Origin: Acrocarpospora corrugata
GTDB lineage: Bacteria > Actinomycetota > Actinomycetes > Streptosporangiales > Streptosporangiaceae
Assembly: GCF_009687845.1 (NCBI RefSeq)
Contig: NZ_BLAD01000039.1
Coordinates: 211,394-275,393, forward strand
Direction of reading: 5' to 3'
Length of the DNA: 64,000 bases
Below the pieces are notes generated by a model. That model was given only the letters and a program-made list of their open reading frames with translations. It was not told where the DNA came from and ran no database searches. The position numbers were made by a program, and so were the translations under genes. Every line of letters begins with the position of its first letter. The stretch's first letter is position 1. Below are positions 59,481-64,000 of the stretch, one piece after another.

Positions 59481-61480
59481 CTCACCGTCAATAATCGGTC
59501 TGCCGTTTTCCGGAGATGTGCCGGCAAAGCGGGGGCTATCGCGGACTTCGCCTGGCCGGCCAGTTCCGCCGCCCCTTCTGCATCGCCCAGCAAAGCTCTG
59601 ATCCTGGCCGCGTAGAGCAGTGCCGGACCATGTTCCGCAGCCTCGGCACGGACAGCGACGATCTCATTCTCCGCTTCGGTGAACCGGCCCACCATGGCGA
59701 GGGCCAGCGCGTAGGCCGCGCGCACCCAGGGCTGCTGGAGCGGCTTGATCCGCTCGAAGTCCTGCAGGGCGGCCGATGCCTCTCCCAGGTCGGCGAGGAT
59801 CTCGGCCCTGGCCTGGAGGGCCGGGATGACGTTTCCCTCACCGCTGAGGATCTCGTTCAGGACGTCTCTGGCACCTTCGGGATGCCCGTCGTACCAGAGC
59901 GCCCACGCCAGTTCGGTCCTGATGCCGACGTCATCCGGAACCCTGCTGATCGCGGACATGAGTTCCCGTACCGCGATTCCGGTCTTACCCTGGGCCAGCC
60001 GCGACTTGCCCACCGCAGCCAGCAGACGGCCCACCGCGGCGGTCGCTCCCAGGGTCTCGAACAGTTCCGCGGCTCTGCGGTAGTGCTCGATGGCGCCGGC
60101 GAACTCACCCCGGCCGAAAAAGACGTTGCCCAGAAAGGATTCGATCTCCGCGCGGAGCCGGGAGTTGTCGCCGATCCGAGCCAGCGCCTCGGTCGCCTGT
60201 TTGGCAGCCAGTGCCAGTTCACCGTCCCGCAGGGACAGTTCGGCGGCATGCAGGTATTCCTCGGCGTTGCTGCGGTGCTCGATCTCAAGAGATCCGTCGT
60301 CGTCGCCCCTGATCAGCTGGACCAGCCGTTCGTGCGACAGTTCGCACCAGTCCGGGCTGGCGGTGTCCAGGGTGTCACGCAAGCTCAGGATATGGCGGTC
60401 GACCAGCGCCCGGACCACCGTGTTGGAAACGCCGGCCGTCATCGTCTCGCCCCTGTAGACGGCCGCCCGCGTACCATGCGCGGTGATGAAGTTGCGTCGC
60501 AACCACGACCGCAGACCGACGGAGTCATTGTCGAAGTGATCCAGCGCCACCTCGGCGATCACCTGGTCCGCGAAGGCCACCAGCGAGCGGTCGGCATTGG
60601 CGAACAAGCCGACGTGCTTCTTCGTGATGAGCCAGACGTCCGGTGGAAGGGAACGCCACAGGGCGGAACAGACGACCTGCAACTGGACCGGCTCGACCAC
60701 CTTTGATTCGGCTACGACGTTCTCGCCCACCCTGATGCCACGCAAGTCGTCGATCAGCCGTTCAGCGGCTCCCTTGACGAACGAGCATCCCGTGCCCTGC
60801 AACGGCCCCACCGTCGCCTGCACGGCCGCCGGCGGTTCCAGCGCGCCGAGCGCGAAGCTCCCTTTGGGCTTACGACCCAGCCGCGAATCGCGCAGGATCG
60901 CGGTCACGTAGTCGTCCCGGATCGAAATGAGCAGGCGTAGATCGAGATCGTTGCGGAGGACGTCGACCAGTTGGTCGATGAACCATTCACGGTAGGGCTG
61001 CCGGTGCGCGAAGTCACCGAAGAGTTCCTCGGCCTGGTCGATCGCCGCCATGGTCAGCACCGGATCACCGTAGGGGTCCTGACGGCGGGGCCGACGCTGG
61101 AAGAAGTTACGCAGGGACAGACCCGCCAGCCGTGTCGGCCTCTCCTCCGGAGACCAGGACGACAGCAGCGCGAAGACATGCGGATTGTGCGCGGGCAGCG
61201 CCGCCGAGGGGAAGGCCGAGCTGTGCGACACCCGGCCGATCGGCAGGATATCGGTCCTGGTGGGATCCAGCAGGGGCAGCACGCCCGCCTGGATCAGCGA
61301 CGTCTTGCCGACACCGGAGGGTCCGTGCAGCACGGTGACCTGGTTCGCCTGCCAGAGATCGGCGACCTCGTGCGCCTCCCGGTTGCGGCCGAAGAACTTG
61401 CCGCTGTCCTGCCGGCGGAAGGCCCGTAGCCCTACGTACGGTTGGATAGTCGGATCGCGTCGGACTCCACGAGGGCTCAT
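59477..61480 (-). CDS. nSTAND1-type ATPase with TPR repeats
   Basis: A 667-residue STAND NTPase. It begins with the nSTAND1 hallmark PYVGLRAFRRQDSGKFFGRNREA (14-36), Walker A GPSGVGKTS (53-61), Walker B region LTMAAIDQAEELFG (142-155; D148 with the E151/E152 pair), arginine-sensor regions DDYVTAIL, then a winged-helix part (about 330-420) and TPR-like repeats (about 430-660: AAELSLRDGELALAAKQATEAL; FGRGEFAGAIEHYRRAAELFE; AWALWYDGHPEGARDVLNEIL). ATG 61480 overlaps the stop of the SIR2 gene (ATGA at 61477-61480), so both are made together. Proposed sensor/activator of SIR2. Confidence 0.87.
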   Translation of the reverse strand: MSPRGVRRDPTIQPYVGLRAFRRQDSGKFFGRNREAHEVADLWQANQVTVLHGPSGVGKTSLIQAGVLPLLDPTRTDILPIGRVSHSSAFPSAALPAHNPHVFALLSSWSPEERPTRLAGLSLRNFFQRRPRRQDPYGDPVLTMAAIDQAEELFGDFAHRQPYREWFIDQLVDVLRNDLDLRLLISIRDDYVTAILRDSRLGRKPKGSFALGALEPPAAVQATVGPLQGTGCSFVKGAAERLIDDLRGIRVGENVVAESKVVEPVQLQVVCSALWRSLPPDVWLITKKHVGLFANADRSLVAFADQVIAEVALDHFDNDSVGLRSWLRRNFITAHGTRAAVYRGETMTAGVSNTVVRALVDRHILSLRDTLDTASPDWCELSHERLVQLIRGDDDGSLEIEHRSNAEEYLHAAELSLRDGELALAAKQATEALARIGDNSRLRAEIESFLGNVFFGRGEFAGAIEHYRRAAELFETLGATAAVGRLLAAVGKSRLAQGKTGIAVRELMSAISRVPDDVGIRTELAWALWYDGHPEGARDVLNEILSGEGNVIPALQARAEILADLGEASAALQDFERIKPLQQPWVRAAYALALAMVGRFTEAENEIVAVRAEAAEHGPALLYAARIRALLGDAEGAAELAGQAKSAIAPALPAHLRKTADRLLTVS

Positions 61481-62397
61481 GTCGTGCTCACCATCCGGCT
61501 TCGCAGTTCCGTGCAGAACTCCCGGGTGCCTCCCCAGAACACCGAGATCTCCCACCCCCGGTAGTACCAGTCCAACTGGCGCTCGAGATCCCGAATGCTC
61601 CAGCCCGACGGCGTGGGAGTCGGTGCCACCTGGATGCTCACATGCCGCCTGCGGTTGATGCCGGGCACCGACTTCGAGAGTTCCTGGAACAGCACCCGGA
61701 AAGTCCAGTCCTGGAGGCTGTAGCCCACGAAGAGCAGGGGCCGCCGGGTCAGCGCGGCCTGAATGGACGGCGGCAGCATGCGCCAGTTCCCGGTCAGTCC
61801 CTCTGCGGCCAGATTGCGGAGAAACTCCAGGTAGTCCTCTTCGGCCAGCACGAAGGACGCGGGGTCGTGCAGCGCACCGTGCAGGTGGTAGACGAGCGGC
61901 GTCTCCGGCTTGGGGTCCCAACCGGCTTCACTACTGAACAGCTTCTCGTCAAAGGCGATCCCGGCATTCCACGGGCAGATCGCGGTGTTCGGCCGCTTGC
62001 CCGCGGCCAGCAGAGCGCGAGCGATGAAGTCGTCATAGTTGGTGGTCACATAGACCGGCAGGTTGAATCCGGCCAGCAGGCCATACGGCTCGCACGGATC
62101 GGTAAAGTCGGGAAGAGCTCCGGTGGCCAGTTCGTCGCGCACGAGCTCCTTGGCGTGGATAAGGTCGCCATATTTGATTCCGCCGAACTGCGTGACCCGA
62201 TGGAGTTCGTCGGAGTCACGCCCGGGATAGCCCCACTGCCGGGCCAGCTTCCGGCTGAGGGTCGCCCCGGAGGGCAGCACGCCCATGGACGCTCCCGCTC
62301 CGACGAAGGGCGTGCAGTGACCGCTCTGCAGCTGATAGATCAACCGTTCCCAGTCCGCCTCCTTCATTTCGTGCATACACAGCACCACCTCATTCAT
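61477..62397 (-). CDS. SIR2-like domain protein (predicted NADase effector)
   Basis: About 306 residues, a stand-alone SIR2-like (SIR2_2-type) Rossmann fold. NAD-site motifs: TPFVGAGASMG (29-39), VTTNYDDF (117-124; Asn120 and Asp122) and YHLHGAL with catalytic His173. Later LLFVGYSLQDWTFRVLFQEL is typical of defence SIR2 proteins. Such domains in Thoeris, DSR and Avs systems degrade NAD and stop growth. Start uncertain: ATG 62397 used; 62376 or 62367 (just before DWERLIYQLQSG) are possible and 62559 is unlikely. ATGA overlap with the STAND gene; fxsA-like gene ends 163 nt upstream. Confidence 0.85.
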   Translation of the reverse strand: MNEVVLCMHEMKEADWERLIYQLQSGHCTPFVGAGASMGVLPSGATLSRKLARQWGYPGRDSDELHRVTQFGGIKYGDLIHAKELVRDELATGALPDFTDPCEPYGLLAGFNLPVYVTTNYDDFIARALLAAGKRPNTAICPWNAGIAFDEKLFSSEAGWDPKPETPLVYHLHGALHDPASFVLAEEDYLEFLRNLAAEGLTGNWRMLPPSIQAALTRRPLLFVGYSLQDWTFRVLFQELSKSVPGINRRRHVSIQVAPTPTPSGWSIRDLERQLDWYYRGWEISVFWGGTREFCTELRSRMVSTT

Positions 62398-62559
62398 CCG
62401 AACATCACCGGAACCGAGAACTCGCTGTCCTACACCAGTGGGTACTGATTCACGACGATAGTCGATGTGGAGAATCCGGCGCGGCGGGATGGTGCGAATC
62501 GTCGCCGCAGGAAGGGGGGCCTCCACGAGACGTCTCCCTTCCGCAGCGACCCTGGCCAA

Positions 62560-62730
62560 TCAGGGAGCAACCTCAATCGAGTTCTGAAAGCCCGCCATGG
62601 CCACGCCACGTTCCTCGAGGATCCGCGTCAGAACTCCACGGAGCGAACTGTACGGCAGCTCAGAGATCGACTTCAGCGGCAGATCGGATAGATCGATAAA
62701 TACGGCCGGGCCATGCTCGCTCATGCTCAT
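62560..62730 (-). CDS. fxsA: FxsA-type RiPP precursor (FxSxx family)
   Basis: A 56-residue peptide with the family leader VFIDLSDLPLKSI (10-22), the helix LRGVLTRILEERG (30-42) and core AMAGFQNSIEVAP (44-56). In FxSxx-COOH precursors a C-terminal Phe-x-Ser is cyclised by a radical-SAM enzyme (FxsB). Here the core reads F48-Q-N50-S51-I and continues four residues (EVAP), so it deviates from a strict FxSxx end; Phe-x-Asn still fits a three-residue cyclophane. ATG 62730 has GGAG 7 nt upstream. Read leftward, it heads the SIR2-STAND pair. No FxsB gene in the window. Confidence 0.75.
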   Translation of the reverse strand: MSMSEHGPAVFIDLSDLPLKSISELPYSSLRGVLTRILEERGVAMAGFQNSIEVAP

Positions 62731-62781
62731 ACCACGTCTCCATTCAGGACCGGCCGATTCACCCGTTTCGGCCATCCAACT

Positions 62782-62801
62782 CTTGGAATGAGTGTTCCAA
62801 G
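62782..62801. promoter_or_regulatory. Palindrome and candidate promoter between fxsA and fxsT
   Basis: Arms CTTGGAA and TTCCAAG with a 6-bp spacer, centred 61 bp before the fxsA start and 108 bp before fxsT. A candidate -10 TAGAAT lies at 62857-62862, 37 nt before the fxsT ATG, with only a weak -35. The region could co-regulate both directions. Confidence 0.4.
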
Positions 62802-62898
62802 CCTGGTTCTTTCCGCTCACCCGATTTTTGAACAGCACGAAGAATGAATCAAGCCTTAGAATGCTGGTACCTTCCACAGGATTTCCGGAGGCACTGAG

Positions 62899-64000
62899 AT
62901 GGCCGATCTTTCGCGAGTAGCCCATTCGGTTTCGGACCGGCAACCGGAGGTCTTCGAGAAAGTTCCGCCACGTAATCGAAACTTCACCGGGCGTGACGAT
63001 CTACTGGCCAGGCTGCGGAAGGGCATGGGCAGCGTCACGGCGGTCGTGCCGCAACCACAGGCCGTACACGGCTGGGGTGGAGTGGGGAAAACACACCTGG
63101 CGATCGAATATGCCCATCGCTACCGTTCACACTATGACTTGATCTGGTGGATTCCCGCCGACCAATATCATCTGGTGCCGTCGTCACTGGCCTCGATGGC
63201 CCCCACGCTGGGTCTTCTGCCAGCGTCGGTCACCGGCGTGGAAGAGGCGGCCGAAGCCGTCCGAAAGGCGCTCCAGGATGGCGAGCCCTTCCATCGCTGG
63301 CTGCTGATTTTCGATAACGCCGAGGAATTCGGGCACATCAAGCCATTTATTCCCAACGGTCCCGGGCACGTGCTGATCACATCGCGCAACCCCGACTGGG
63401 AGGACAATTTCGAGACACTCACCGTGGACGTGTTCACTCGTGAGGAGAGCATCGACTTCCTCAGAAAGCGACTGGACCGTCCGGTATCCCGCGAGGACGC
63501 CGACCGGCTCGCCGACAAACTGGGCGACCTGCCACTCGCACTCGAGCAGGTCGGCGCGCTGCAGCGCCGCGGCACGATGTCCATCAACGATTACATCGAG
63601 CAACTCGACAAACAGGCCTCAAGGCTTCTGGGCGCGGTCCGGGCACCGGACTATCCGCTCACGATGACCGCCGCCTGGCGGGTCTCCGTCGCATTTCTGG
63701 AGGACCGCCTGCCGCAGGCGATCAGCATCCTGCGTTGTTGCGCGTTCTTCGGGCCGGAACCGATCCCGAACGATGTCTTCCGGCGTGGGAACAAGGCCAA
63801 CGTGCCCCGGCTGGCCGAAATTCTTTCCGACCCTATTCTACTGAACAAGACCTGGCAGGAGCTGAGCCGCTTCGCCTTGGTCCGCAGCGATACCGTGACC
63901 CGCACAGTCCAGGTTCACCGGCTGATTCAGGCCCTTCTTCGGGATGATCTGAATCCGAGCGAGAAGACCGGTATTCGGGACGAGGTCCATCTCCTCATGG
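62899..64000 (+). CDS. fxsT: FxsT-like NB-ARC/TPR protein, 3' end outside window
   Basis: Open from ATG 62899 to the right edge (367 codons seen). The start is preceded by GGAGG. It begins PEVFEKVPPRNRNFTGRDDLLARLR, the hallmark of the FxSxx-COOH system TPR protein, followed by NB-ARC: Walker A GWGGVGKT (58-65), IWWIPADQ (82-89), Walker B LLIFDNAEE (135-143), ITSRNPDWEDNF, LGDLPLALEQVGALQ and the winged-helix region AAWRVSVAFLEDRLPQAISILRCC. The TPR array expected next lies outside the window. It is divergent from fxsA by 168 bp. Likely sensor of a signalling or conflict module that involves the FxSxx peptide. Confidence 0.85.
   Translation, partial: MADLSRVAHSVSDRQPEVFEKVPPRNRNFTGRDDLLARLRKGMGSVTAVVPQPQAVHGWGGVGKTHLAIEYAHRYRSHYDLIWWIPADQYHLVPSSLASMAPTLGLLPASVTGVEEAAEAVRKALQDGEPFHRWLLIFDNAEEFGHIKPFIPNGPGHVLITSRNPDWEDNFETLTVDVFTREESIDFLRKRLDRPVSREDADRLADKLGDLPLALEQVGALQRRGTMSINDYIEQLDKQASRLLGAVRAPDYPLTMTAAWRVSVAFLEDRLPQAISILRCCAFFGPEPIPNDVFRRGNKANVPRLAEILSDPILLNKTWQELSRFALVRSDTVTRTVQVHRLIQALLRDDLNPSEKTGIRDEVHLLM

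Noticed and set aside
1..64000. Biosynthetic gene cluster, prophage, IS element, tRNA or rRNA genes
   Set aside because: No PKS/NRPS/terpene core, phage structural genes, transposase, att repeats or cloverleaf sequences were recognised; enzymes present are scattered singletons.

Overview
The window is high-GC, densely coded DNA with long antisense shadow ORFs, frequent GTG/TTG starts, ATGA/GTGA gene overlaps, and actinobacterial families (FxSxx-COOH peptide with its TPR partner, PucR, NarL/DesK pairs, DUF6879-like small genes, LacI-regulated ABC/GH3 loci). This fits a filamentous actinomycete, perhaps Streptosporangiales; genus is not decidable here. No rRNA, tRNA, CRISPR array or complete IS element was seen.

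Layout. (1) 0-8 kb: 3' part of a HAMP histidine kinase, a SAM methyltransferase/TetR pair behind a TetR-type operator, a secreted repeat protein, a lipoprotein/membrane-protein pair and a large secreted nuclease closed by a strong terminator. (2) 8-12 kb: an accessory patch with two small DUF6879/Scr1-like genes, an HhH DNA glycosylase, a truncated B12-binding radical-SAM gene, a STAS protein and a divergent AraC/DUF2000 pair. (3) 12-17 kb: a tightly coupled GT4-GT4-(alpha/alpha)6-GH130 carbohydrate operon preceded by an 18-codon leader ORF. (4) 17-27.7 kb: a decayed GT1 glycosyltransferase, an SDR/TetR divergon with twin operators, a formaldehyde-dehydrogenase-like enzyme, an LLM oxidoreductase, a PucR regulator, an orphan kinase, and a DesK/NarL two-component pair facing an ABC exporter.

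(5) 27.8-43.1 kb: a large signalling/conflict island. One operon (read leftwards) encodes an OmpA-like anchored protein, a membrane protein, a TerY-like vWA protein, a PP2C phosphatase and a kinase with an extracellular beta-propeller. Divergently there is a second kinase-fold protein with a membrane partner, and then an operon of a 1301-residue CHAT protease-like protein and an HTH-NB-ARC-TPR protein. The two C-terminal frameshifts in this operon should be checked against raw reads.

(6) 43.4-57.5 kb: secreted cutinase, glycolipid-binding-like protein, a secreted GH3 enzyme with AGAGCGCTCT operators, a DUF1579-like/WYL divergon with a 25-bp palindrome, an EF-hand protein, and a LacI-GH3-ABC sugar uptake locus resembling xylobiose (bxl) systems, with three CG(C/A)AANNTTTCG operators. 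(7) 57.4-64 kb: an MFS exporter and the most striking unit of the window, a compact operon of a 56-residue FxsA-type RiPP precursor, a SIR2-like protein and an nSTAND1-TPR ATPase, divergent from an FxsT-type NB-ARC protein that runs off the window. I infer a NAD-depleting conflict module tied to an FxSxx peptide.
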